Source: Mesorhizobium muleiense
Lineage (GTDB): Bacteria > Pseudomonadota > Alphaproteobacteria > Rhizobiales > Rhizobiaceae
Assembly (NCBI RefSeq): GCF_900099905.1
Contig: NZ_FNEE01000004.1
Span: 186,001-250,000, forward strand
DNA length: 64,000 bases
Reading direction: 5' to 3'
Shown: piece by piece, positions 18,485 to 27,559 of the stretch
How positions within the stretch are numbered: the first letter of the stretch is position 1
Layout of the letters: each line of letters starts with the position of its first letter
Made by a program: the position numbers and the translations under genes
The notes under the pieces: generated by a model
Database searches by the model: none
Seen by the model: the letters and a program-made list of their open reading frames with translations, nothing else
Told to the model about the DNA's origin: nothing

Positions 18485-18546
18485 GCTCAGGTCAATACGC
18501 GATCCCGGATGGACGGACGCGCAAAGACCTGACCGGCGGCTTTTTT
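18479..18546 (+). terminator. conditional terminator in the narK leader
   Basis: GCTGCCGCTCAGGTC (18479-18493) pairs with GACCTGACCGGCGGC (18526-18540), with one mismatch, and six T residues follow. The lower arm pairs better than in the nrtA copy (TCAGGTC with GACCTGA is perfect). The 5' arm overlaps P2 of the leader. Confidence 0.85.
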
Positions 18547-18600
18547 GTTTTTACGCGATCGACGGCGCTGGTCCCAAGCGGCGCCCAACCGGAGACGACG

Positions 18601-18792
18601 ATGACGAAACGGATCGGAACTGCCGCGTCCCTCGCGGACTTCACGCGCCGCGATTTTCTGGCCAGCAGCGCGCTGACGGCGGCACTGTTCACCGCCGCGC
18701 TCCTGCTGTTTCCCGTCGGCGCCAAGACGGAAAGCAAGGACCTGACCGTGGCGAGCCCGGTCTCGTTGCACGCACCGATGCCGCGCCGCTGA
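18601..18792 (+). pseudogene. truncated 5' fragment of nrtA
   Basis: ATG 18601 follows the same GGAGACGACG as nrtA and reads MTKRIGTAASLADFTRRDFL, close to the nrtA start MTKRIKTEAPLEGMTRRNFL with its Tat motif. Near 18755-18790 the bases still match the nrtA codons for TDAAPLM but out of frame, and the frame stops at 18792. It ends 55 bases before narK. It is a by-product of the leader duplication; whether the short frame is still translated is unknown. Confidence 0.85.
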
Positions 18793-18847
18793 TCATTCAC
18801 CCACAAACATCCGCGGTGCCTCCCACGCCGCAAACCGGAGCCAGACG

Positions 18848-20149
18848 TTGACCGCAAATCTCCCAGCCGCGCCCAGCCAGGACAATGCTCCCCGCCAGGC
18901 GCTTGTGATGTCCACCATCGCCTTCACCGTCTGCTTCGCGGTGTGGACGATATTTTCAATCATCGGCGTGCGCATAAAGCAGGACCTTGGGCTGAACGAG
19001 ACGGAGTTCGGCCTGCTGGTCGGCACGCCGATCCTCACCGGTTCGCTCGTGCGCATGGTGCTCGGTGTCTGGACTGACCGTTTTGGCGGACGGCTGGTAT
19101 ACACCGCGACCATGCTTGCGGCGGCGGTCGCGACCTTCCTGCTCGCTTTTGCGCAAACCTACGGACAGATGCTGGTCGCCGCGTTAGGCGTTGGGCTCGC
19201 CGGTGGTTCCTTCGCCGTCGGTGTCGCCTATGTCTCGCGCTTCTTCCCGGCCGGCAAGCAGGGCACGGCGCTTGGCATTTTCGGTGTCGGCAATGTCGGC
19301 GCCGCGGTCACCAAGTTCCTGGCACCATTCGTGCTTCTCTCCTGGGGCTGGCAGTCGGTTGCGCTGATCTGGGCGGCAGCACTCGTGGTCATGGCCGTCG
19401 TCTTCTGGTTCACCACCGACGACGACCCGGTCATCCGCGAGCGCCGCGCCGGCAAGGCAGCGCCCGCGAGAAGCTTCTTGCAGGAATTCGCGCCACTCAA
19501 GAACCTGCAGGTCTGGCGCTTCGCCTTTTATTATTTCTTCGCCTTCGGTGCATTCGTGGCGCTGTCGCTGTGGTTGCCGCGCTACCTGATCGGCGTCTAC
19601 GGATTCGGCATCGCGACCGCCGGCATGATCGGCGCGGCCTATTCGATCCCGGCGAGTATCTTTCGCGCCTATGGCGGCGTGCTATCCGACCGGATCGGCG
19701 CCCGCACCGTGCTCTACTGGACCTTCGCGGTCAGTGCCGTCGCGACTCTCGTTCTGTCTCTCCCCTCGGCAGACTACGTCGTGCACGGCATCAGCGGGCC
19801 GATCGCCTTCCATTTCGAGATCGGCCCGTTCGCCTTCATAGCCGTTGCCTGCGTGCTCGGCTTCTTCATGAGCCTTGGCAAGGCCGCCGTCTACAAGCAC
19901 ATCCCGGTTTACTACCCGCAGAGTGTCGGCGCGGTCGGCGGCGTTGTCGGCATGATTGGCGGGCTCGGCGGCTTTATCCTGCCAATCGCCTTCGGCGCAC
20001 TCAACGACCTCACCGGCGTCTGGTCGAGTTGCTTCATGCTGCTCTTCGTCATCGTCGCCACCTGCTTTGCCTGGATGCATTTCAGCATCCGGCGGATGGA
20101 GCGCGCGGCCGCCGCCGAAGCTTCAGGCCTTTCCTACGCGGCTGAATGA
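18848..20149 (+). CDS. narK: nitrate/nitrite transporter (MFS, NarK family)
   Basis: A 433-residue inner-membrane protein with about 12 hydrophobic segments. Nitrate-porter phrases are FSIIGVRIKQDLGLNETEFGLLVGTPILTGS and GIFGVGNVGAAVTKFLAPF. The start is TTG at 18848 with GGAG seven bases upstream. No ATG or GTG is available before residue 21 (VMSTIAF), so a TTG start is likely. It is the first intact gene after the second leader and is 19 bases before nirB, so nitrate uptake is made together with reduction. Confidence 0.9.
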   Translation: MTANLPAAPSQDNAPRQALVMSTIAFTVCFAVWTIFSIIGVRIKQDLGLNETEFGLLVGTPILTGSLVRMVLGVWTDRFGGRLVYTATMLAAAVATFLLAFAQTYGQMLVAALGVGLAGGSFAVGVAYVSRFFPAGKQGTALGIFGVGNVGAAVTKFLAPFVLLSWGWQSVALIWAAALVVMAVVFWFTTDDDPVIRERRAGKAAPARSFLQEFAPLKNLQVWRFAFYYFFAFGAFVALSLWLPRYLIGVYGFGIATAGMIGAAYSIPASIFRAYGGVLSDRIGARTVLYWTFAVSAVATLVLSLPSADYVVHGISGPIAFHFEIGPFAFIAVACVLGFFMSLGKAAVYKHIPVYYPQSVGAVGGVVGMIGGLGGFILPIAFGALNDLTGVWSSCFMLLFVIVATCFAWMHFSIRRMERAAAAEASGLSYAAE

Positions 20150-20168
20150 GACAGGAGTGGATCAGGAC

Positions 20169-22619
20169 ATGACCGAAAAACTCGTCATCATCGGCAACGG
20201 CATGGCCCCCGGGCGCATGCTGGAGCACCTGCTGGAAAAGGCGCCGGACCTCTACCAGGTCACCATCTTCAATGCCGAGCCGCGCGTGAACTACGACCGC
20301 ATCATGCTGTCGCCGGTTCTGTCAGGCGAAAAGGACTATGAGGAGATCATCATCCATGGCGATGGCTGGTACATCAAGCACGGGATCACCCTCTACAAGG
20401 GCCACAAGATCGTCGCCATCGACAGGCAGGCAAAGACCGTCACCTCCGATCATGGCGTGACCGAGCCCTACGACAAGCTCGTCATCGCCACCGGCTCGGT
20501 GCCGTTTATCATCCCGGTGCCCGGCCATGATCTGCCGGGCGTTCTGACCTATCGCGATCTCGACGATGTTCGGGCGATGATGCTGGCCGCGCAGTCACGG
20601 GCCAAGGCCGTGGTCATCGGCGGCGGCTTGCTCGGGCTGGAGGCGGCAGCGGGCTTGAACGCGCAAGGCATGGACGTCACCGTGCTGCATGTCATGCCGA
20701 CGCTGATGGAGCGTCAGCTCGATCCGGCCGCCGGCTATCTGCTGCAGCGCGCTGTCGAGCAACGCGGCATCAAGGTCATCACCAAGGCCAACACCCAGGC
20801 GATCACAGGCAAGGGTAAGGTCGAGCAGGTGGAACTCGCCGACGGCACCGTCATCCCGGCGACGCTGGTCGTCATGGCGGTCGGCATCAGGCCGAATGCG
20901 ACGCTGGCGAAAGACGCCGGCATTGCCGTCAATCGCGGCATCGTCGTCGACGCCGGCATGCGCAGCAACGATCCCGACATCTTCGCGCTCGGCGAATGCG
21001 CCGAGGTCAACGGCATGGTCTACGGCCTGGTCGCACCGCTCTATGAGATGGCGCGTGTCGCCGCCAGCCAGTTGGCCGGCGACGAGGCCGCCGCCTTCGT
21101 CCATTCGGACACGCCGACCAAGCTCAAGGTTACCGGCATCGAGCTGTTCTCGCTTGGCGACTTTGCCGAGGGCGAGGACCGCCAGGAGATCGTGCTGCGC
21201 GATGCCGCGGCCGGCGTCTACAAGCGCCTGGTGCTCAGGGATGACCGCATCATCGGCACCGTGCTTTACGGCGAGACGGCGGACGGCGCCTGGTTCAACG
21301 ACCTCAAGAAGAAGCAGACCGACATATCGGAAATGCGCGACACGCTTATCTTCGGCCAGTCATACCAGGGAGGCGCCTCCCTGGACCCTATGGCGGCCGT
21401 TGCAGCCTTGCCGGATGATGCGGAAATCTGCGGCTGCAACGGCGTTTGCAAGGGAAAGATCACTGGCGCGATCACGGCCAAAAGCCTGACCTCGCTCGAC
21501 GACGTGCGCGCTCACACCAAGGCGTCCGCCTCCTGCGGCTCCTGCACCGGGCTGGTCGAGAAGCTGATGGTACTTACCATCGGCGACAAATATAATCCGG
21601 CGGCGGTGCAGCCGATGTGCGGCTGCACCACGCTCGGCCATGATGAGGTCCGCCGGCTGATCAAGGCCAAGGGCCTGAAGACCATTCCCGCCGTCATGCA
21701 GGAACTGGAATGGACCACCTCCTGCGGCTGCGCCAAATGCCGGCCGGCGCTCAATTACTATCTCGTCTGCGACTGGCCGGACGAGTATGCCGACGACTAC
21801 CAGTCGCGTTTCATCAACGAACGCGTACACGCCAACATCCAGAAGGACGGCACCTATTCGGTGGTGCCGCGCATGTGGGGCGGCGTCACCAATGCCGCCG
21901 AACTGCGCGCCATTGCCGACGTCGTCGACAAATTCGAAATTCCAATGGTCAAGGTCACCGGTGGCCAGCGCATCGACATGCTCGGCATCCGCAAGGAGGA
22001 TCTGCCGGCGGTGTGGGCCGATCTCGGCCAGGCCGGCTTCGTCTCCGGCCACGCCTATGCCAAGGGACTGCGCACCGTAAAGACCTGCGTCGGTTCGGAC
22101 TGGTGCCGCTTCGGCACGCAGGATTCGACGGGGTTCGGCGTCCGCATCGAGAAATTCATGTGGGGCTCGTGGACGCCGGCCAAGGTCAAGATGGCGGTGT
22201 CGGGCTGCCCGCGGAACTGCGCCGAGGCAACCTGCAAGGATGTCGGCGTGATCTGCGTCGATTCAGGCTATGAGATCCATTTCGCCGGGGCAGCCGGCCT
22301 CGACATCAAGGGAACCGAGGTGCTCGGCCTGGTCAAAACCGAGGACGAGGCACTGGAGCATATCGTGGCGCTGACGCAGATGTATCGCGAGCAGGGCCGC
22401 TATCTCGAGCGCATCTACAAATGGGCCAAGCGCATCGGCATCGCCGAGATCAAGCGCCAGATCATGGACGATGGCGAGAAGCGCAAGGCCTATTTCGACC
22501 GCTTCGTCTTTTCGCAGAGATTCGCTCAGGTCGACCCATGGTCGGAACGCGTTTCCGGCAAGGACAAGCACGAATTCCGGCCGATGGCTTCGGTCGGCTT
22601 CGCGCAGGCGGCGGAGTGA
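20169..22619 (+). CDS. nirB: assimilatory nitrite reductase (NADH), large subunit
   Basis: Reduces nitrite to ammonia in the cytoplasm. The 816-residue protein has an N-terminal FAD domain (LVIIGNGMAPGRML), an NAD domain (AVVIGGGLLGLEAAAGL) and a BFD-like [2Fe-2S] region (CGCNGVCKG near 420, CGSC). A second cysteine set (CGCTT, TSCGCAKC) follows, and then the siroheme/[4Fe-4S] ligands TCVGSDWC (about 638) and SGCPRNC (about 677). The ATG at 20169 starts the conserved region. Its stop overlaps the nirD start. Confidence 0.97.
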   Translation: MTEKLVIIGNGMAPGRMLEHLLEKAPDLYQVTIFNAEPRVNYDRIMLSPVLSGEKDYEEIIIHGDGWYIKHGITLYKGHKIVAIDRQAKTVTSDHGVTEPYDKLVIATGSVPFIIPVPGHDLPGVLTYRDLDDVRAMMLAAQSRAKAVVIGGGLLGLEAAAGLNAQGMDVTVLHVMPTLMERQLDPAAGYLLQRAVEQRGIKVITKANTQAITGKGKVEQVELADGTVIPATLVVMAVGIRPNATLAKDAGIAVNRGIVVDAGMRSNDPDIFALGECAEVNGMVYGLVAPLYEMARVAASQLAGDEAAAFVHSDTPTKLKVTGIELFSLGDFAEGEDRQEIVLRDAAAGVYKRLVLRDDRIIGTVLYGETADGAWFNDLKKKQTDISEMRDTLIFGQSYQGGASLDPMAAVAALPDDAEICGCNGVCKGKITGAITAKSLTSLDDVRAHTKASASCGSCTGLVEKLMVLTIGDKYNPAAVQPMCGCTTLGHDEVRRLIKAKGLKTIPAVMQELEWTTSCGCAKCRPALNYYLVCDWPDEYADDYQSRFINERVHANIQKDGTYSVVPRMWGGVTNAAELRAIADVVDKFEIPMVKVTGGQRIDMLGIRKEDLPAVWADLGQAGFVSGHAYAKGLRTVKTCVGSDWCRFGTQDSTGFGVRIEKFMWGSWTPAKVKMAVSGCPRNCAEATCKDVGVICVDSGYEIHFAGAAGLDIKGTEVLGLVKTEDEALEHIVALTQMYREQGRYLERIYKWAKRIGIAEIKRQIMDDGEKRKAYFDRFVFSQRFAQVDPWSERVSGKDKHEFRPMASVGFAQAAE

Positions 22620-22954
22620 TGATGATGAATTGGATTGCTGTCGGCACGCTCTCAGACATTCCGCGCCGCGGCGCGCGCTGCGTCGCCACGCCTCAAGGCA
22701 AGATTGCTGTCTTCCGCACCGCTGACGACCAGGTCTTCGCCATCGAGGACCATTGCCCGCACAAGGGCGGGCCGCTCTCGCAGGGGATCGTCCATGGCGC
22801 GGCGGTGACCTGTCCTCTGCACAATTGGGTGATCTCGCTGGAAACCGGCAAGGCGCTCGGCGCCGACGAAGGTGCGGTGCGCACCATTCCGGTGCGGATC
22901 GAGGGCGAGCGCCTGTTCATTGCGCTGGAAGCGCTGGCCAGTCGCGCGGCTTGA
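22619..22954 (+). CDS. nirD: assimilatory nitrite reductase, small subunit (Rieske)
   Basis: A 111-residue Rieske [2Fe-2S] partner of NirB. The ligands are C-x-H and C-x2-H in DHCPHKGGPL and CPLHNW. It starts in the nirB stop (TGATG overlap) with three consecutive ATG codons at 22619, 22622 and 22625. It ends three bases before nasA, so translation is coupled across nirB-nirD-nasA. Confidence 0.95.
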   Translation: MMMNWIAVGTLSDIPRRGARCVATPQGKIAVFRTADDQVFAIEDHCPHKGGPLSQGIVHGAAVTCPLHNWVISLETGKALGADEGAVRTIPVRIEGERLFIALEALASRAA

Positions 22955-22957
22955 ATT

Positions 22958-25663
22958 ATGAAGATCGACGAAGCGCGCGAGGTGAGGACCACCTGCCCCT
23001 ATTGCGGGGTGGGCTGCGGCGTGTTGGCGAAGGTCGCCGCGAACGGAGAGGTAACCGTTCGCGGCGACCCTGACCATCCGGCGAATTTCGGCCGGCTCTG
23101 TTCCAAGGGCTCAGCGCTGGCCGAGACGATCGACCTAGACGGACGGCTGCTCTATCCGGAGATCCACGGTCGCCGCACGGACTGGGACGAAGCGCTCGAC
23201 CTCGTCGCCTCGACCTTCTCGCGGACCATCGCCGAGCACGGTCGCGACGCGGTCGCCTTCTACGTCTCCGGTCAGTTGCTGACCGAGGACTATTATGTCG
23301 CCAACAAGCTGATGAAAGGCTTCATCGGCTCGGCCAATATCGACACCAATTCGCGCCTGTGCATGGCCTCGTCGGTTGCCGGCCACCGCCGCGCCTTCGG
23401 CTCTGACACGGTGCCGGGCAGCTACGAGGATCTGGAACTCGCCGATCTGATCGTGCTGGTCGGCTCCAATCTCGCCTGGTGCCATCCGGTGCTCTACCAG
23501 CGCATTGCCGCTGCCCGGGAAAAACGGCCCGACATGAAGGTGGTACTGGTCGACCCGCGCCGCACGATGACATCAGATATTGCCGACATGCATCTGGCGA
23601 TCGCGCCGGATGGCGACGTCGCGCTGTTCACAGGGCTGCTCGCCTATCTCGGCCAGCACAACGCGCTGGACCGCACCTATATCACGGCGCACACAACCGG
23701 CTTCGGGCAAGCCCTTTTTGCCGCTTCCGCGCTCGACCTTGCCGGCATCGCCGCTGCCACGGGCCTCGGCGAGGACGAGCTTGTCCGCTTCTACAGCCTG
23801 TTCGCCGCGACGGCGAATACGGTGACCGTCTACAGCCAGGGCGTTAACCAGTCGTCCTCGGGCACCGACAAGGTCAACGCCATCATCAACTGTCATCTCG
23901 CTACCGGCCGTATCGGCAAGCCCGGCGCCGGACCGTTTTCGGTGACCGGCCAGCCCAACGCCATGGGCGGTCGGGAGGTCGGCGGCCTGGCCAACATGCT
24001 GGCCGCCCATATGGAGATCGAAAACCCCGAGCACCGCGACCGCGTGCAGCGGTTCTGGAGTGCGCCGGCCGTCGCCGAAAAGCCCGGCCTGAAGGCGGTC
24101 GAGATGTTTCAGGCGGTAGCCGATGGGCGCATCAAGGCGCTGTGGATCATGGCTACCAACCCGGTCGACTCGATGCCGGACGCCGATGCCGTCGAGGCGG
24201 CGATCAAGGCCTGCCCGTTTGTCGTGGTGTCGGACGTGTTGGCCAAGACCGACACGGTCCGCCACGCCCACGTCCGGCTGCCCGCAGCCGCATGGGGCGA
24301 GAAGGACGGCTCGGTCACCAATTCGGAGCGCCGCATCTCGCGCCAGCGCGCCTTTTTGGCCACGCCCGGAGAGGCAAGGGCCGACTGGTGGATCGTCGCC
24401 GAAGTCGCCAAGCGGATGGGTTTTGACGAAGCGTTTTCGCATCCGTCGCCAGCCGATATCTTCGCCGAGCACGCCGCGCTGTCAGCGTTCGAGAATGACG
24501 GCGCCCGCGATTTCGACATCGGTGCGTATGCCGGGGTCGATGCAGAGACCTATGAGGAGTTGGCGCCATTCCAATGGCCGGCGCCGAGCCAAGGCACCCC
24601 CCTCTGGCCAGAGGGGGGTATTCAAGCTGGACATAGCTCAGCCAGCACCCGCTTCTTCGCCAACGGCAACTTCTACACACCCGACGGCAAGGCGCGCTTC
24701 ATCCCGATCCGTCCAGTTCCGCAAACCCGCACGAACGAAAGATTCCCGCTGGTGCTCAACACTGGGCGGGTTCGCGACCACTGGCACACCATGACGCGGA
24801 CGGGAAAAAGCCAGCGGCTGTCGCAGCACCTGGCCGAGCCGTTCGCCGAAATCCACCCGGCCGACGCTCAGCGCTTCGGCATCGGCGATGCCGACATCGT
24901 CCGCGTCTCAACCGAGCATGGCGAGGTGCTGCTTCGTGCGCTGGTGACGGCGCGGCAGCGGCCAGGCTCGGTCTTCGTGCCAATGCACTGGACGGACCAG
25001 TTTTCCGCGCGGGCTCGTGTCGATGCGCTGGTGGCGCCCATCACCGATCCGATTTCAGGACAGCCGGCCTCGAAGAATGTTGCCGCCAGGGTGGAACGCT
25101 TCGCTGCCGTCGCGTTCGGCTTCGCGGTGCTTGCCGAACGGCCAGCCTCGATCGACGCCGACTATTGGAGCCTCGCCCGCTGCGCCGCCGGCTGGCGTCT
25201 CGAGCTTGCGCTGGAAGCCGACCGGGACTGGCCGGGTTTCGCGGCCTCGCTTTTCGGGGCGGACGCGCCAGGCGAGACGCTCGCCTATCATGATGTCGCC
25301 GGCGGGCACTATCGCTTCGCCCGCTTTGCCGGCAGCCGGCTGACTGGCGCGCTCTATCTTGCGCCCAGGCCGGTCGCGGTGTCGCGCGGCTGGGCGGTCG
25401 AGCAGTTGAGCGCGGACCATGCCGATCGGCGCGGGCGACTGGCGATCGTGGCGGGGCGGCCGGGCGGCAACAGCGTCGATCGCGGCGCCATCGTCTGCTC
25501 ATGTTTCGGGGTCGGCGCCAATCAGATCGCCGAAGCGGTGCGCGGAGGCTGCGTAAGCGTCGAAGCGATCGGCGCCACCTTGCATGCCGGCACCAATTGC
25601 GGCTCCTGCCGCGCCGAGATCAGGACCATCATCGAGGCGCGGCGCCTTCACGCGGCGGAGTGA
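22958..25663 (+). CDS. nasA: assimilatory nitrate reductase catalytic subunit
   Basis: Reduces nitrate to nitrite in the cytoplasm with molybdopterin guanine dinucleotide. The 901-residue protein has the N-terminal [4Fe-4S] ligands CPYCGVGC and LCSKG (C13, C16, C20, C48). Molybdopterin-domain phrases follow (NSRLCMASSVAGHRRAFGSD, NPVDSMPD). A C-terminal BFD-like [2Fe-2S] domain (CSCFGVGANQI, NCGSC, about 847-890) can accept electrons, so no separate ferredoxin subunit is needed. About 20 residues near 544-565 come from a palindromic insertion that keeps the frame. It is the last gene of the narK-nirBD-nasA unit. Confidence 0.95.
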   Translation: MKIDEAREVRTTCPYCGVGCGVLAKVAANGEVTVRGDPDHPANFGRLCSKGSALAETIDLDGRLLYPEIHGRRTDWDEALDLVASTFSRTIAEHGRDAVAFYVSGQLLTEDYYVANKLMKGFIGSANIDTNSRLCMASSVAGHRRAFGSDTVPGSYEDLELADLIVLVGSNLAWCHPVLYQRIAAAREKRPDMKVVLVDPRRTMTSDIADMHLAIAPDGDVALFTGLLAYLGQHNALDRTYITAHTTGFGQALFAASALDLAGIAAATGLGEDELVRFYSLFAATANTVTVYSQGVNQSSSGTDKVNAIINCHLATGRIGKPGAGPFSVTGQPNAMGGREVGGLANMLAAHMEIENPEHRDRVQRFWSAPAVAEKPGLKAVEMFQAVADGRIKALWIMATNPVDSMPDADAVEAAIKACPFVVVSDVLAKTDTVRHAHVRLPAAAWGEKDGSVTNSERRISRQRAFLATPGEARADWWIVAEVAKRMGFDEAFSHPSPADIFAEHAALSAFENDGARDFDIGAYAGVDAETYEELAPFQWPAPSQGTPLWPEGGIQAGHSSASTRFFANGNFYTPDGKARFIPIRPVPQTRTNERFPLVLNTGRVRDHWHTMTRTGKSQRLSQHLAEPFAEIHPADAQRFGIGDADIVRVSTEHGEVLLRALVTARQRPGSVFVPMHWTDQFSARARVDALVAPITDPISGQPASKNVAARVERFAAVAFGFAVLAERPASIDADYWSLARCAAGWRLELALEADRDWPGFAASLFGADAPGETLAYHDVAGGHYRFARFAGSRLTGALYLAPRPVAVSRGWAVEQLSADHADRRGRLAIVAGRPGGNSVDRGAIVCSCFGVGANQIAEAVRGGCVSVEAIGATLHAGTNCGSCRAEIRTIIEARRLHAAE
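24596..24619. repeat. 24-bp perfect palindrome inserted in frame in nasA
   Basis: ACCCCCCTCTGG (24596-24607) is followed directly by its exact complement (24608-24619). The encoded residues (QGTPLWPEGGIQAGHSS) look unlike the surrounding enzyme. The ACCCCCCTCTG end resembles the start of short palindromic repeats known from Brucella and rhizobia, as I recall them. Confidence 0.75.
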
Positions 25664-25753
25664 GGCGTCCAAAGCGCATCGCGGCGCTTACCAGCAATTT
25701 ACAAACGGTGGGCTACCAACGTCGTTATCCGATTCGTTCCGAGCAGGACCATT

Positions 25754-26239
25754 ATGAGCAAAGCCCTCACTTCATTCGCATTGGTGGCCATATTGACGGC
25801 TTTGCTGATGGCTCTCAGCCTGGCGGTGGCCAGGCATGGCTATCCCTTTGGTGCGATTGGCGCAGAACGCCTGGACGACGTCGCCGATGCCGGGACGTTT
25901 ATCCCGCTCGCGGCCGTGTACTTCTTCAGCGCGATGCTGATGATGATCCTGCCGATCAGGGTCGCCGGCATCGTCCTGACACATGCTGCGGATGCGATCT
26001 TCTGGACAGTCATCGTGTTGTTCGCGGCCATCATTGGCGGCCTCGCCGCCAGATGGGCTTTCGATCGAAGCAATGTCCTGCCGGCACTGCTGAATTGGCG
26101 GTTCCTGTTTGTCGTGGCCGTCGTCGGCTGCCATCTCTTCATGAACGAACTGCGCCGCAATATCCTGCTGAGAAGCCTGTTCTTTGTCGTCTTCGCCGCA
26201 GCGAAGCTCGCCTGCCTGTTCTGGTCGTTCACCATCTGA
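25754..26239 (+). CDS. conserved membrane protein, unknown function
   Basis: A 161-residue integral membrane protein with about five hydrophobic segments: SFALVAILTALLMALSLAVA, FIPLAAVYFFSAMLMMILPI, IFWTVIVLFAAIIGGLAA, FLFVVAVVGCHLF and SLFFVVFAAAKLACLFW. ATG 25754 follows a GAGCAGGA stretch. It lies 90 bases after nasA on the same strand but has no evident nitrate role. No family recognised. Confidence 0.6.
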   Translation: MSKALTSFALVAILTALLMALSLAVARHGYPFGAIGAERLDDVADAGTFIPLAAVYFFSAMLMMILPIRVAGIVLTHAADAIFWTVIVLFAAIIGGLAARWAFDRSNVLPALLNWRFLFVVAVVGCHLFMNELRRNILLRSLFFVVFAAAKLACLFWSFTI

Positions 26240-26268
26240 GAGACCTCGCAGCCGCTGGGCCTGACGGC

Positions 26269-27300
26269 TCAGTTCTTGTCGACCGGCTTCGAGCGCATGC
26301 GCGAAACGGTCTCGCGTTCGGCCCGCTTCGAACGCATTGGCGGCAGGCCGCGGTCGATCAGGTCCATGTCTTCCAGCACCATGTCGCCCATGCGCTTGAA
26401 CGCGATGTCGAGCGCGCCGGCCCGGTGGGCGGAGCGCAGGAAGCCGGGCAGCGTGCGGACAGGATGGTCCTGCGCCAGCGGCTCTTGCGGAAACACATCG
26501 CTGGCGGCGACGATGTGGCCGCTGCGAACTGCATCCATCAGCGCCGGAAAATCGACCACGCCGGCACGGCTGAGCAGGATGAAGGCGGCTCCTTTGCGCA
26601 TCCTGGCAAAGGCCTTAGTGCCGAGAAAACCCTGGTTTTCGCTGGTCACCGAAGCGACGACGAAGACGAAATCGCTACTCGACAAAACCGTGTCGAGGGA
26701 AGCCGGCTCGACGCCGTTCTCGATCAGGATCGAGGGCGGCAGCCACGGATCGAAGACCTTGGTCCGCGTGCGAAAGCCCGACAGCAGCCGGTTGAGCGCA
26801 CGGCCGAGATCGCCGAAGCCGATGATACCGACATCCGCGCCGGAGAGAAGCCGCGCCGCCCGGTTGCCCTCGCCGCCCCACAGCTCCTTGCCCTGACGAA
26901 ACGCAAGATCGGCGTCGACGATGTCGCGGGCGAGGTTGAGCGCCATGGCAAGACCGAGCTCGGCCACCGGCTCGGCAAACACCATGCCGGTGGTGACGAC
27001 ATGGATGCCGCGAGAAAACAGCGTTTCATACGGCATGTTGTTGATGAGGTTGCTCTCCACATTGAAGACACAGCGCAGCGCCGTCATCCTTTCCAGCGTC
27101 TCCGGCGCGATCGGCGGCTGGCCAACGATGTAGCGCGCCTCGGCGAGCACATCGTGTGTCAGGGCCGCGACGCCTTCTGGCGACGTTTCGACGATACGGT
27201 ATCTGGCGCGGAATCTCGCCAGTGCCTCGGGCGTGAAAATCAGGTCGAGCGTGCGTGGCTCGGGCGCGCTGATCACCAGCGGCAACGCGCTGTCGGACAT
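26269..27300 (-). CDS. D-isomer-specific 2-hydroxyacid dehydrogenase
   Basis: An NAD(P)-dependent oxidoreductase of the D-2-hydroxyacid family, 343 residues, starting at 27300 after GGAGGAGG. The Rossmann motif is VGIIGFGDLGRALNRLL (161-166 for GFGDLG). Catalytic-region phrases are ILLSRAGVVDFPALMDAV and, for the active-site His, FLRSAHRAGALD. It diverges from the aldehyde dehydrogenase gene. The substrate cannot be read from sequence; an intermediate of sugar-acid breakdown would fit the neighbours. Confidence 0.88.
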   Translation of the reverse strand: MSDSALPLVISAPEPRTLDLIFTPEALARFRARYRIVETSPEGVAALTHDVLAEARYIVGQPPIAPETLERMTALRCVFNVESNLINNMPYETLFSRGIHVVTTGMVFAEPVAELGLAMALNLARDIVDADLAFRQGKELWGGEGNRAARLLSGADVGIIGFGDLGRALNRLLSGFRTRTKVFDPWLPPSILIENGVEPASLDTVLSSSDFVFVVASVTSENQGFLGTKAFARMRKGAAFILLSRAGVVDFPALMDAVRSGHIVAASDVFPQEPLAQDHPVRTLPGFLRSAHRAGALDIAFKRMGDMVLEDMDLIDRGLPPMRSKRAERETVSRMRSKPVDKN

Positions 27301-27559
27301 GGCAGCCTCCTCCTGGCGCGATCCGCGTCGCGCCGCACTAGAATCATGGTTTACCACCTCGACACCCAAGCAGGCTTGCCGGGCTTCGCCTGCCGGGTTT
27401 GTGTTTGTCGCAGGTTTTTATCGGAAAACAATCGAACACTTTTCCGAAACCTGCTTAGCACATGCCTGTCGAGGAGCAGAACTTTGCCGCTGGCGGCCTT
27501 GCGGTGTGGCGGCTGGTGGTCCAGATAGACGGCAATCGAAGGACAAGGAAGACAGCGAC

